This document shows, one piece after another, positions 10,901-19,770 of a DNA stretch of 64,000 bases (positions are counted from its first letter, which is position 1; each line of letters begins with the position of its first letter). Both the position numbers and the translations under genes were made by a program. Origin of the DNA: Arthrobacter sp. Soc17.1.1.1 (GTDB lineage: Bacteria; Actinomycetota; Actinomycetes; Actinomycetales; Micrococcaceae); contig NZ_JBAJII010000001.1 of NCBI RefSeq assembly GCF_036867195.1, positions 3,162,001 through 3,226,000 on the forward strand, in the 5' to 3' direction. The notes under the pieces were generated by a model. It saw only the letters and a list, made by a program, of their open reading frames with translations, was not told where the DNA came from and did not search any database.

Positions 10901-11842
10901 CTACTTGCGCCGGGTCTTCGGGTCGAGCGCCTCACGCAGCGATTCGCCCAGCAGCGTGAATCCGAGTGCCGTGATCGCGATGCACGCACCGGGCAGGAAG
11001 GCGAGCTGCGGTGCGACCGCGAGTTCCGCCTGCGCGTAGGTGAGCATGCGCCCCCACTCCGCGGCCTGGGGCAGCCCGCCGCCGAGACCGAGGAACGACA
11101 GGGCTGCGGCGTCGATGACCGCGGTGGCGAGCGTCAGGGTGGCCTGGACGATCACCGGCCCCATGCTGTTCGGCAGCAGGTGGCTCATCGTGATGGTGCG
11201 GCGGCTGAGCCCCAGGGTCTGCGCCGCCAGGATGTAGTCGGCGCCGCGCTGGGACAGCATCGACGAGCGCAGGAGCCGCGCGAAGATGGGGATCTGCGAG
11301 ACGCCGATCGCGATCATGATGGCGTACGAACTCTGGCCGAGGACCGCTGCGATGCTGACGGCGAGGAGCAGGTTGGGCACCGACAGCAGGATGTCGACGA
11401 AACGCATGATGACGTTGTCCACCCAGCCGCCGAGGCCGCCGGCAAGGATGCCGAGCAGCATGCCGCCCGCGAGGCCGAGCGCCGTCGAGACGACGCCGAT
11501 CAGGAGCGAGGCCTGGGCGCCCCACATCAGCTTGCTCAGGACGTCCCCGCCGAAACGGTCGAGCCCGAGGGGGAAGCCCTCGATCTGCCCGGGGCCCGGG
11601 ATGGTGGTGGGCGTGATGGAGGTACGGCCCGGGAGCTCGTTGCCGCCGTACGGCGCGAGGATCGGGGCGAGGACGGCCACGAGCAGGAACAGTCCGATGA
11701 TGACGGCGCCCACGATCGCCTGCGGGTTCCGGCGGAGGCGGAGGAACGCGTCCTTCCACAGTCCGGTCCCTCCCCCGGTGTCGACCGCGGGATCGGTGGG
11801 GGCCGCTGAACCGCCGGCGGCGGGAGGCAGGATGGCACTCAT
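10901..11842 (-). CDS. ABC importer permease (DppC type)
   Basis: Inner-membrane permease of an oligopeptide/dipeptide/nickel importer, 313 residues. After a short Pro/Gly-rich leader come the N-terminal segment LWKDAFLRLRRNPQAIVGAV, typical of DppC/OppC, and a first helix near residues 35-57. Then there is a periplasmic-side loop with LGLDRFGGDVLS, and a cluster of five helices. The EAA loop (AAQTLGLSRRTITMSHLLPN) contacts the ATPase. The ATG at 11842 overlaps the upstream permease stop as ATGA, so the two are translationally coupled. The ATPase partner is most likely the fused protein at 7730-9628. Confidence 0.93.
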   Translation of the reverse strand: MSAILPPAAGGSAAPTDPAVDTGGGTGLWKDAFLRLRRNPQAIVGAVIIGLFLLVAVLAPILAPYGGNELPGRTSITPTTIPGPGQIEGFPLGLDRFGGDVLSKLMWGAQASLLIGVVSTALGLAGGMLLGILAGGLGGWVDNVIMRFVDILLSVPNLLLAVSIAAVLGQSSYAIMIAIGVSQIPIFARLLRSSMLSQRGADYILAAQTLGLSRRTITMSHLLPNSMGPVIVQATLTLATAVIDAAALSFLGLGGGLPQAAEWGRMLTYAQAELAVAPQLAFLPGACIAITALGFTLLGESLREALDPKTRRK

Positions 11843-12843
11843 TGCACACGCACCCTCGGGTCGATGACGGAGTAGGACAGGTCGACGATCAGGTTGATCA
11901 GTGCGTAGAGGATCGCGATGAAGATGATGAAGCCCTGGAGCACGGGGTAGTCGAGGCCGAAGATGGCGTCGCGCAGGAACCGGCCGATGCCGTTGAACGC
12001 GAACACCGTCTCGGTGAGCACCGCCCCCGAGATGAGCAGGCCGAGCTGCAGGCCGATCGTGGTGACGACGGGCAGCATGGCGTTGCGCAGGATGAAGCTG
12101 CCCCGGATGGTGCGCTCCATGAGGCCCTTCGCCCGCGCGGTGCGGACGTAGTCGGCGTTCTGCACCTCGAGGACCGACGCACGCGTGATCCGGACGATGA
12201 TCGCGAGCGGGATGGTGCCGAGCGCCAGGCCGGGCAGGATCAGGTGCAGGAAGGCGTCCCAGGCGGCGTCGTACTCGCCCGTCAGCAGGCCGTCCAGCAC
12301 GTAGAACTGCGTGTAGTGGGTGGCGTCGATGCGGGGGCTCTGCCGGCCGTCGGGCGGCAGGAGGGACCACTGGATGGCGAACAGGTACTTGAGGATGAAG
12401 GCCAGGAAGAACACCGGGATGGTGATCCCGACGAGGCTCAGCACCACCGAGCCGTGGTCCAGGAACCGGCCGTAGTGGCGTGCGGCGAGGTAGCCGAGCG
12501 GGATGCCGACGCCGATCGCGAAGACGAGGGCCACGACGGTGAGCTCGAGTGTCGCGGGGAACCGGGTGGCGAACTCCTCGAGCACCGGGCGGCCCGTGTT
12601 GATGGAGACGCCGAAGTCGCCCTGCAGCAGCTTGCCCATGTAGGTCAGGTACTGGGTGATGAGCGGGCGGTCGAAGCCGTAGAGCTCGTTGACCCGGGCG
12701 ATGGCCTCGGGGGTGGCCTTCTCGCCGAGCAGGGCCGTGGCCGGGCCGCCGGGGAGGTTGCGCACCCACAGGAACAGCAGGATGGACAGGCCGAACAGGG
12801 TGGGGATGAGCAGGGCTATCCGTTTACCGATGACGCGTAACAC
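11839..12843 (-). CDS. ABC importer permease (DppB type)
   Basis: First permease of the oligopeptide/nickel-type importer. A GTG at 12843 after GGAAGGA gives 334 residues starting LRVIGKRIALLIP, the classic DppB N-terminus. Earlier in-frame starts add an 18-residue Pro-rich leader and are rejected. Six helices are apparent. The GDFGVSINTGRPV segment and the EAA loop (YVRTARAKGLMERTIRGSFILRNAML) are conserved family features. The stop overlaps the dppC-like start. An intergenic hairpin at 12895-12930 separates it from the binding-protein gene. Confidence 0.94.
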   Translation of the reverse strand: MLRVIGKRIALLIPTLFGLSILLFLWVRNLPGGPATALLGEKATPEAIARVNELYGFDRPLITQYLTYMGKLLQGDFGVSINTGRPVLEEFATRFPATLELTVVALVFAIGVGIPLGYLAARHYGRFLDHGSVVLSLVGITIPVFFLAFILKYLFAIQWSLLPPDGRQSPRIDATHYTQFYVLDGLLTGEYDAAWDAFLHLILPGLALGTIPLAIIVRITRASVLEVQNADYVRTARAKGLMERTIRGSFILRNAMLPVVTTIGLQLGLLISGAVLTETVFAFNGIGRFLRDAIFGLDYPVLQGFIIFIAILYALINLIVDLSYSVIDPRVRVQ

Positions 12844-12894
12844 TGGAGGTCCTTCCGGGTTGACCGGCGGGCAGCCGGGCAGGGGTAGCACACG

Positions 12895-12930
12895 CACGGG
12901 CCGGCCACCGTGATCAGTGGCCGGCCCGTG
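12895..12930 (-). terminator. Hairpin between binding-protein and permease genes
   Basis: Perfect 14-bp stem (CACGGGCCGGCCAC / GTGGCCGGCCCGTG, loop CGTGATCA), inside a same-strand operon. It probably limits read-through so that the binding protein is made in excess of the permeases. Confidence 0.75.
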
Positions 12931-12943
12931 CTGCGGGTCGCTG

Positions 12944-14638
12944 CTACTCGCTCAGCTCGATGTCGGTGAAGACCTCGTCGTTGACGGGGCTCGCCGGGTA
13001 GGAGGTGACGCGCGGCGCGAACGCCAGCGACGGTGCGGGGTGGGCGAGCGGGATGGCCGGGTTGAACTCGGCGATCTGCTCGTTGATCTCCTTGTAGAGC
13101 TCCGTCTGCTGGTCGCGGTCGCTGACGCCGCGGGCCTCGTCGAGGGCCGCGAACAGTTCGGGGTTGTTGAAGCCGAACTCCAGCTTCTCCTGGCCGAAGA
13201 ACACGCCGATGAAGTTGTCCGTGTCGTTGTAGTCACCGGTCCAGCCGAGCAGGTGCAGGCCGTGGTCCGGGGTGCCCTGGACCTGGTTGAGGTAGTCGGG
13301 CGACCAGGCTGCGGGAGCCGGCGTGACCGTGATGCCCACCTCGTCGAGCTGCGCCTGCAGGTTGGTGAAGACCTGCTCGGGCGTCGGCATGTACGGGCGC
13401 GAGACGTTCGTCGGGTAGTTGAACGTGACCTCGAAGCCGTCGGGGTAGCCCGCCTCGGCGAGCAGTTCCTTCGCACGCTCGGGGTCGTAGTCGTAGGTGG
13501 TGACGTCCTCGTTGTAGCCGTCGACGACCTCGGGGATGAACTGCGTGGCGACCTCCGTGCCCTCGGGCAGGGTCTGGGCCACGAGCGCGTCCTTGTCGAT
13601 CGCGTGGGCGATGGCCTCGCGGACCTTCGGGTCCTTGAGCTCGGGGATGGCCTGGTTCATGCCCAGGTAGAGGATGGTGAACGGGTCGCGCGGCGTGATG
13701 TTGTAGCCGGCGTCCTTCAGCGACTGGGTGTCCGCGGGTGCCACGAGGTCGTAGCCGTCGATGTCGCCGGCCTCGAGGGCCTGGCGGCGTGCCTGCGGGT
13801 CGTCGATGATGCGGAAGATCGTGTTCGTGATCTGCCCCTTCTCGCCCCAGTAGTCGTCGTAGATGGACAGTTCGAGCTGCTGGCCGACGTTCCAGGCGTC
13901 GAACTTGAACGGACCGGTACCGACGGGGTGGCCGAGCGCGTACTCGCTGAGCGAGGGGGCCTCGGCGGTGCCGCCGATCTCGTCGGCCGCGTACTCCTCG
14001 AGGGCCGTGGGACTCTGCATCGCGAAGGCCGGCAGCGACAGTGCTGCGATGAACCCGGCGAAGGGCTTGGCGAGGTTGATGGTGACCTCGTTGTCGCCAT
14101 TGGCCTCGCAGGACTCGTAGACGGCCTTGTCCGGGCTGTCGGCGAAGCCGCGGAACAGGGAGCCGTAGTAGTACGACGTCGTCTCGGCCTGCTGGATGCC
14201 CGTCCAGTTGTACCAGCGGTCGAAGTTGAAGCAGACGGCTTCCGCGTCGAACGGGGTGCCGTCGTGGAAGGTGACGCCCTCCTTGAGCTGGAAGACCGTG
14301 GACAGGCCGTCCTCGGCCGTCTCCCAGGATTCGGCGAGCAGGGGTGCGGGGTCGGCGGTGCCGGGCTCGACGCCCACGAGGCCCTCGAAGATCTGGCGGC
14401 TGACGCGGAAGGACTCGCCGTCACTGGCGAACGCGGGGTCCAGCGACTTCGGGTCGGAGGAGGCGGCGAAGACGAAGGTGGAGTCGACAGCGGCGTCGCC
14501 CTCCGCCCCGGTGCTCTCCTCGCGCTGGCTCTGCACGCAGCCGGTGAGGAGGAGCGCTGCGATGGAGAATCCTGCTGTGAGCGCCGCGCGTTTCCTCGCG
14601 AAACCTGCGCCGTGCACGGATGTGCCTGGGTTGGACAT
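12944..14638 (-). CDS. Oligopeptide/dipeptide-type ABC substrate-binding lipoprotein
   Basis: Extracytoplasmic solute-binding protein of family 5 (DppA/OppA), 564 residues. A charged N-terminus and hydrophobic segment lead to the lipobox LLLTGC (Cys near residue 34), so it is lipid-anchored on the outer face of the membrane. The family core is clear: SSDPKSLDPAF, SESW-like ESWETAEDGLS, then KEGVTFHDGTPFDAEAVCFN. The ATG at 14638 follows AGGAG. It is first in the cluster; the permeases follow after a hairpin. The ligand could be peptides, nickel chelates or other small molecules. Confidence 0.94.
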   Translation of the reverse strand: MSNPGTSVHGAGFARKRAALTAGFSIAALLLTGCVQSQREESTGAEGDAAVDSTFVFAASSDPKSLDPAFASDGESFRVSRQIFEGLVGVEPGTADPAPLLAESWETAEDGLSTVFQLKEGVTFHDGTPFDAEAVCFNFDRWYNWTGIQQAETTSYYYGSLFRGFADSPDKAVYESCEANGDNEVTINLAKPFAGFIAALSLPAFAMQSPTALEEYAADEIGGTAEAPSLSEYALGHPVGTGPFKFDAWNVGQQLELSIYDDYWGEKGQITNTIFRIIDDPQARRQALEAGDIDGYDLVAPADTQSLKDAGYNITPRDPFTILYLGMNQAIPELKDPKVREAIAHAIDKDALVAQTLPEGTEVATQFIPEVVDGYNEDVTTYDYDPERAKELLAEAGYPDGFEVTFNYPTNVSRPYMPTPEQVFTNLQAQLDEVGITVTPAPAAWSPDYLNQVQGTPDHGLHLLGWTGDYNDTDNFIGVFFGQEKLEFGFNNPELFAALDEARGVSDRDQQTELYKEINEQIAEFNPAIPLAHPAPSLAFAPRVTSYPASPVNDEVFTDIELSE

Positions 14639-14848
14639 GTAGTACTCCTGGTGGACGAGTGATTCCTACCGGATGGACCGGTAGCCATGGGGACCACGAC
14701 GGCGAACGCGCTGATCCGTGTGACGAGCCTAACTTCCGGGCAGCCCGCCAGCAGTATTTCGGCGGCATAGGTGGTTACGATTTGGCATCGCGGGTGCTAC
14801 GGCCGAGGCCGGTAACGCCCCGGAAACCGCTGCGAAACCGGAGGACCC

Positions 14849-15854
14849 ATGAACGGGACAGAGACGGCAACATCGGTGCGCTACCGGCGCTTCGCGGAGG
14901 TCGACGCCCGCGGCTACTCGCCCCTGTACGACGAGTGGTGCACGGGTGTCAGCGAGGACGACGAGGTCCTCGCCCTCCTCGACACCCTCCCCCCCGGCGC
15001 GCAGGCAGCCCGTGCTGTTCCTCGGGGCGGTGCGCTTCGTGGGGGTCCCCCTCGAGGGCTACGGCGTCTTCCGGGCGTTCGTCGTCGGACACTGGGCGGA
15101 GATCCGCTCGGTGCTGGAGACCCGGACCACCCAGACCAACGAGGCCGGGCGCTGCGCCGTCCTGCTGCCGAGCCTCGCGGCGATCAGCGCAGAGGAGGGG
15201 CGGCCCCTGGCCCTGATCGAGGTCGGGGCGTCGGCGGGTGCCTGCCTCTACCCGGACCGGTACGCGTACTCCTACGCGCCCGGCCCGTTCCTCGAGCCCG
15301 ACGGCGGCTCACCCGTGCCTCCGCTCGCCTGCTCCGTGGCCGGCGACGTGCCGCTGCCCTCGGCGCTGCCCGTCGTGGCCTGGCGCGCGGGCATCGACCT
15401 GAACCCGCTCGACGCCCGCGACGACGACGACGTCCGCTGGCTCGAGGCGCTCGTCTGGCCCGAGCACGTGTTCCGCGCGGAGCGCCTCCGGGCCGCGCTC
15501 GGCGTCGTCCGGCAGGATCCCCCGCTGCTCGTCCGCGGCGACCTGAACGAGCAGATCGCCCCGCTCGTCCGGCGCGCACCGCACGACGCCGTGGTCGTCG
15601 TGTTCCACAGTGCCGTCCTCGCGTACCTGGACGCCGCCGGCCGGCGCAGGTTCCACGACACCATGACGGCTTTCACGGCCGACCGGGACCGCCCCGTGCA
15701 CTGGCTCTCCCACGAGGGCCACGGCGTCCTCGACGGCGTGCCCGGCGCGATGGAGAAGGTGCCGGGCGAGCAGGACGGGAGGTTCGTGCTGCAGCACAAC
15801 GGGCGGTCGGTGGCGCGCACCGGGCCGCACGGGCAGTCGATCGAGTGGCTCTAG
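14849..15854 (+). pseudogene. DUF2332 family gene interrupted by a +1 frameshift
   Basis: Two reading frames together make one DUF2332 protein of about 334 residues. The first, from ATG 14849, gives VRYRRFAEVDARGYSPLYDEWCTGV and reaches LPPG. The second continues RQPVLFLGAVRFVG through to the stop at 15854, with VEVGASAGACLYPDRYAYSY and VVVVFHSAVLAYLD. The join is at a run of seven C (14989-14995). Deleting one C restores LPPARRQPVLFL, the usual family transition. Function of the family is unknown; the GASAG motif suggests a nucleotide- or SAM-type fold, which is only a guess. It may be a true frameshift or a homopolymer sequencing error. Confidence 0.85.
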
Positions 15855-15869
15855 CGGAGCCGGCGCCGC

Positions 15870-17069
15870 CTAGCCACGCGTGCACTGTCCGGCGGAGACG
15901 GCGTCGGCGAGCTCCGGTGCACCCTCGGCGACGGGCCGCAGCTCCTCGAGGGACAGCGCGTACCCCACCGGCGCGTCCGCCGTCGACTTCGCGAAGACCA
16001 TGCCCGCCACCCGGCCCTGCAGGTCGAGCAGCGGCCCGCCGGAGTTCCCCTGCTGCACGTTCGCGGCGAGGCTGTAGACCTGGAGCGGCTGCGGGTCGGC
16101 GCCGTAGATGTTGTTGACCAGCACCGGCGAGAGTCCCTGGATGCTCGCGGGCTGGATCCGGTAGGGGCCACCCGCGGGATATCCGGCGAATGCCGCCGTC
16201 GTCCCCTGCCCGAGGTCGTCGCCGAGCGGAAGCGGTGCGGCGCCCAGCTCGTCGACGGCGATCACCGCGATGTCGCGGGCCGTGTCCAGCTGCACCACGC
16301 GGCCCGGCAGCGCACCGCCCCCGGGGACCTCGACCACGGGCTCGTCCACCCCGGCGACCACGTGGGCGTTCGTGATCACCCGGCCCGGGGCGACGACGAA
16401 CCCCGACCCGGTCTGGTTCTGGCCGCACTGGAAGGCCGTGCCGGTGATGCGGACCACCGAGGCGGCCGCCGCGGCGAGCTCGGGGGTGTCCACCGAGGCG
16501 TCGGGTACCACCGCCGGCGCCGCGGGCCCCACGCTCTCGAGGATGGTCGGGATCCCGTCGTCGACCGCGATGGTGCGCAGCTGCGCCATCCAGGTGCGCA
16601 CCGGACCCGGGGTGGCCGTGTCGATCCCCTGGATCACCCGCGAGGCCGCCAGCGGCTGGGAGAGGAAGGGCACGCCCAGGGTGCCGACGCTGAACGCGAG
16701 CATCGACAGCACGAGGGCGGCGACGACGACGTTGACGACGCCGCCGAGGATCCGGTCCACGATGCGCAGGGGCGGGAAGTCCGACCAGCGCCGGATGGAG
16801 GCGCCGAGCGCCGACCCGACGGCCTGCCCGACGATGACCAGCACCACGACCGTGCCGATGACCGCGATGAGGCGCCACGGGTTGTCGGGCACCCAGGCGC
16901 TGACGAGCGGGATCGCGAAGAACGCCGCGACGGCCCCGCCGACGAACCCGGCGATGCCGCCGAGGGTCACCAGGAAGCCGTTGCGGATCCCGGCCACGAG
17001 ATAGCCGAGGAGGACCACCACCAGCACGAGGTCGAGGAGCGTGAACCCCTCGAGGCTGAATTCGGGCAC
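15870..17069 (-). CDS. marP: MarP-like membrane-anchored periplasmic serine protease
   Basis: CvpA-like four-helix membrane domain (helices near 10-28, 33-55, 66-90, 108-132) joined to a chymotrypsin-like protease, 399 residues. The catalytic triad is His236 (TNAHVVAG), Asp266 (TARDIAVI) and Ser343 (QQGNSGGPL). Cys215 and Cys396 are placed as in the disulfide of mycobacterial MarP (Rv3671c), which these positions match within a residue or two. In mycobacteria the protein is needed for acid and oxidative stress resistance through cleavage of a peptidoglycan hydrolase. It lies back to back with crp and near nth, as in M. tuberculosis. Confidence 0.93.
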   Translation of the reverse strand: MPEFSLEGFTLLDLVLVVVLLGYLVAGIRNGFLVTLGGIAGFVGGAVAAFFAIPLVSAWVPDNPWRLIAVIGTVVVLVIVGQAVGSALGASIRRWSDFPPLRIVDRILGGVVNVVVAALVLSMLAFSVGTLGVPFLSQPLAASRVIQGIDTATPGPVRTWMAQLRTIAVDDGIPTILESVGPAAPAVVPDASVDTPELAAAAASVVRITGTAFQCGQNQTGSGFVVAPGRVITNAHVVAGVDEPVVEVPGGGALPGRVVQLDTARDIAVIAVDELGAAPLPLGDDLGQGTTAAFAGYPAGGPYRIQPASIQGLSPVLVNNIYGADPQPLQVYSLAANVQQGNSGGPLLDLQGRVAGMVFAKSTADAPVGYALSLEELRPVAEGAPELADAVSAGQCTRG

Positions 17070-17211
17070 GTACGTTCTCCTGGCTCTGGACGGCAGGAGG
17101 ATCGCGCGCCTCCGGACACTGCGTGCGATTCTAGCCGCGCAGCATGGGAAGAAGCATGGCAGCCGGCTGTGGACAGGCCCCGAGGAGCCCGGAATACCGG
17201 GCAGTGGAGCG

Positions 17212-17227
17212 TGTATCAGTCGTCACA
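17212..17227. promoter_or_regulatory. Candidate Crp site upstream of crp
   Basis: TGTATCAGTCGTCACA matches TGTGA-N6-TCACA at eight of ten half-site bases, about 80 bp before the crp start. Autoregulation is inferred. Confidence 0.4.
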
Positions 17228-17305
17228 GGCGCTCCGGTACGGCAAGATGGTCAGCAGAAGACAGCGGGGACCGCCGCGGAACGACGCAATTCATCAGGAG
17301 ATTTC

Positions 17306-17983
17306 ATGGACATCGAGGTACTGCGCCGGGCGCCCCTCTTCGCATCACTGGGAGACGACGTCTTCGCGGCGCTCACGGACGAGCTGATCGAGGTCGACCT
17401 CCCCCGCGGTTCGTCGGTCTTCCGTGAGGGCGACCAGGGCGACCAGCTGTACTTCATCGTCTCCGGCAAGATCAAGCTCGGGCGCACCGCGCAGGACGGG
17501 CGCGAGAACCTGCTCGCGATCCTCGGCCCCGGCGAGCTGTTCGGCGAGATGGCGCTGTTCGACCCCAGCCCGCGCACCGCGACGGCGACCGCCGTATCCG
17601 AGACGCGCCTCGCGGGCCTGAAGAACGAGGACCTGCGGACGCTGCTCGAGACGCGCCCCGAGGTGTCGGCGCAGCTCCTGCAGGCGCTCGCCCGCCGCCT
17701 CCGCCGCACCAACGAGTCCCTCGCGGACCTCGTGTTCTCCGACGTCCCGGGGCGCGTGGCCAAGGCCCTGCTCGACCTCGCGGACCGCTTCGGCCGCCCC
17801 GCGACCGACGGCATCCTCGTGGCGCACGAACTCACGCAGGAGGAACTGGCCCAGCTCGTCGGGGCATCGCGCGAGACCGTCAACAAGGCGCTCGCCGAGT
17901 TCGTGCAGCGCGGCTGGCTCCGCCTCGAGGCGCGCGCCGTCGTCATCCTCGACATCCAGCGCCTGCGCCAGCGCAGCCGCTGA
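17306..17983 (+). CDS. crp: Crp/Fnr-family global regulator (cAMP-binding Crp/GlxR type)
   Basis: A 225-residue cAMP-receptor-type regulator, the usual actinobacterial length. The ATG at 17306 after CAGGAG is used; longer in-frame starts have atypical composition. The N-terminal cyclic-nucleotide domain carries GELFGEMALFD followed by PRTATATA, with the Glu and Arg that contact cAMP. The C-terminal winged helix has LTQEELAQLVGASRETVNKAL. It matches M. tuberculosis Rv3676 in family and neighbourhood. Likely direct targets in this window include acs and the xylo-oligosaccharide transporter, where matching sites occur. Confidence 0.95.
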   Translation: MDIEVLRRAPLFASLGDDVFAALTDELIEVDLPRGSSVFREGDQGDQLYFIVSGKIKLGRTAQDGRENLLAILGPGELFGEMALFDPSPRTATATAVSETRLAGLKNEDLRTLLETRPEVSAQLLQALARRLRRTNESLADLVFSDVPGRVAKALLDLADRFGRPATDGILVAHELTQEELAQLVGASRETVNKALAEFVQRGWLRLEARAVVILDIQRLRQRSR

Positions 17984-18032
17984 CCCGGCCCGGCTCTGCC
18001 CGGCTCTGCCCTGTCCGGCTCGGCCGGGAATG

Positions 18033-18068
18033 ACGGAAGGCACCCGCCGTGCGGCGGGTGCCTTCCGT
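18033..18068. terminator. Bidirectional terminator, crp / NUDIX gene
   Basis: Perfect 16-bp stem ACGGAAGGCACCCGCC with loop GTGC between convergent genes. Confidence 0.9.
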
Positions 18069-18170
18069 GGTTCCGGGCGATCGTGGTCGGTGTGCGGCGT
18101 CGGACCGCACGACGGCCGCGCGTCGGGCGGGCGGGGACGCGGGACGGGGGGATGATGCGGGACGGTGGCG

Positions 18171-19085
18171 TCAGCGCCCCCGCTGCACCGACCCGCCCTC
18201 GGTGAGCTTCGGGCATTCGACCTGCAGCACCAGATCGCCGTCGTGCTCCGCGAGCTGCGGGTGGTACAGCTTCACCGGGCGCTTGTGGGACAGGTAGGCG
18301 ATGCACCCGCGGGAGGAGCCGATCTTCTCGAGGATGATCTCGACGGCGGGCACCGCCAGCTCGCTCAGGGTGCAGCCCACGGTGTTCGGCTGGCCCACCT
18401 CGTCGCCGAGCCTCGTGGTGTCGCGGTCCGCGATCTCCTGGGCGGCCCAGCGCCACTGCCCCCAGACGCCCTTGCTCGCGAGGATGATCGGCTCCTGGTT
18501 CACGGGCTGCGCCGCCGCGAAGTAGTGCGTGTCGAAACGGCGGTGCGCGAAGTCGGGCGTCACCCAGTGCGAGAGCGGCTTGATGAGGTCCGTCCGGACG
18601 CCGAGCCCGCGACGGTCGAGGATGTCCGTGAAGCGGCACTCGCCCTCGTTGATCGCCTCGCGCGCCTTCATCCACTCCTTCGCCTGCGTGCCCTCCACCA
18701 GTGAGGACGCGTCGGGGCCGGCGAGCAGCACCCCGGTCTCCTCGAACAGTTCGCGGATGGCGCACAGCACGTGCCGGCGGGCCACGCGGTGGTCCTCGAT
18801 GCCGAGGGCCTTCGCCCACATCGCCGGTGTGGGACCGAACCAGCGCAGGTCGTCGTCGTCGGACTCCTCGATGCTCCCGCCGGGGAACCCGAGCACACCG
18901 AGCGGCGAGTTGCCGCGCCGGTAGGAGAGGTAGGTCTCCGTGCCGATCGCGCTGTCACGCAGCAGGACCACCGACGACGCCGACCGGGCCTTCAGGGGGG
19001 TGCGCTCCCCATGGTCGATCCAGCTCCGCGCCGCCGTGCGCTGGTCCGGCGCGACGGGGAAGTGTCGGGTGCTGAGACGGTCCAC
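18171..19085 (-). CDS. NUDIX hydrolase, NUDT19-like (probable CoA pyrophosphatase type)
   Basis: A 304-residue hydrolase of nucleoside-diphosphate-linked compounds. The Nudix box is split: GFPGGSIEES near residue 67 is followed by an insertion of about 35 residues, then AIRELFEETGVLL. That insertion is characteristic of the NUDT19/RP2 group, whose mammalian members cleave CoA and acyl-CoA. The GTG start at 19085 lies 3 bp after the RidA stop, implying translational coupling within the DUF4177-ridA-NUDIX cluster. Mycobacteria have a NUDIX gene in the same neighbourhood (Rv3672c). The exact substrate is not shown by the sequence. Confidence 0.85.
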   Translation of the reverse strand: MDRLSTRHFPVAPDQRTAARSWIDHGERTPLKARSASSVVLLRDSAIGTETYLSYRRGNSPLGVLGFPGGSIEESDDDDLRWFGPTPAMWAKALGIEDHRVARRHVLCAIRELFEETGVLLAGPDASSLVEGTQAKEWMKAREAINEGECRFTDILDRRGLGVRTDLIKPLSHWVTPDFAHRRFDTHYFAAAQPVNQEPIILASKGVWGQWRWAAQEIADRDTTRLGDEVGQPNTVGCTLSELAVPAVEIILEKIGSSRGCIAYLSHKRPVKLYHPQLAEHDGDLVLQVECPKLTEGGSVQRGR

Positions 19086-19088
19086 GGT

Positions 19089-19577
19089 CTAGACGAACTC
19101 CGCGACGACCTCGACCTCGACGGGCGAGTCGAGGGGGAGGACGGCCACGCCGACGGCGGACCGCGCGTGGACGCCGGCGTCTCCGAGGACGGCGCCGAGC
19201 AGCTCGGAGGCTCCGTTGACGACGCCGGGCTGGCCGGTGAACGAGGGATCGGACGCGACGAAGCCGACGACCTTCACGATCCGCGTGATGCGGTCGAGGT
19301 CGCCGATCTGGCTCTTGATCGCCGCCAGCGCGTTCACGGCGCAGGTGGCGGCGAGGGACTGCGCCGTCGCGGCGTCGACACCGCCGTCGGCCCCGACCTT
19401 GCCCGAAGCTGTGAGTTTGCCCTCAATGAACGGGAGCTGGCCGGAGGTGTACACGTGGTTGCCGCTGATGACGGCGGGGACGTAGGCCGCGACGGGCGGA
19501 GCCACATCGGGAAGGGCGATGCCGAGGTCCGCGAGGCGCGCCTCGACGGCGGAAACCGCCGTATCTCCAGCAGGCAC
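19089..19577 (-). CDS. ridA: RidA/YjgF-family enamine deaminase-like protein
   Basis: 162 residues from a GTG at 19577 that begins 2 bp after the stop of the upstream DUF4177 gene. The RidA fold is recognised from PAVISGNHVYTSGQLPF, the middle ATCAVNALAAIKSQIGDLDRI and the C-terminal SAVGVAVLPLDSPVEVEVVAEF. Family members hydrolyse reactive enamine/imine intermediates released by PLP enzymes. The Arg that marks catalytically competent RidA (in R-x-A near the C-terminus) appears as ARSAVGVAVLP, consistent with the larger actinobacterial subfamily (Rv3678c-like). Middle of a three-gene, tightly packed operon. Confidence 0.88.
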   Translation of the reverse strand: MPAGDTAVSAVEARLADLGIALPDVAPPVAAYVPAVISGNHVYTSGQLPFIEGKLTASGKVGADGGVDAATAQSLAATCAVNALAAIKSQIGDLDRITRIVKVVGFVASDPSFTGQPGVVNGASELLGAVLGDAGVHARSAVGVAVLPLDSPVEVEVVAEFV

Positions 19578-19579
19578 TG

Positions 19580-19735
19580 CTAGCTCTTCTCCCTCTTCAG
19601 GTACGCGACGAGGCCGTTGCCGTCGGGTCCGGGGACCACCTGTACGAGCTCCCACCCGTCCTCGCCCCACTGGTCGAGGATCTGCTTCGTAGCATGGATG
19701 ATGAGCGGAATCGTAGAGTACTCCCATTTCGTCAT
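19580..19735 (-). CDS. Small DUF4177 family protein
   Basis: A 51-residue protein from ATG 19735: it begins MTKWEYSTIPLIIH and ends with GNGLVAYLKREKS. The WEY start and the central GEDGWELVQVVPG are the DUF4177 signature. It matches the tiny gene Rv3678A, which also lies next to the ridA-like Rv3678c in M. tuberculosis. It is first in the cluster with ridA and the NUDIX gene, separated from ridA by only 2 bp, and diverges from the penicillin-binding protein gene over 35 bp. Function unknown. Confidence 0.88.
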   Translation of the reverse strand: MTKWEYSTIPLIIHATKQILDQWGEDGWELVQVVPGPDGNGLVAYLKREKS

Positions 19736-19770
19736 GGGGAAAGCCTAGCGCGTGCTTGTAAACTGGAATA

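Noticed and set aside
14946..15854. Second frame of the DUF2332 gene as an independent complete gene from a GTG at 14946
   Set aside because: Its first 20 residues are shadow-like, and the family's N-terminal segment is present in the upstream frame, so a frameshift explains the data better.
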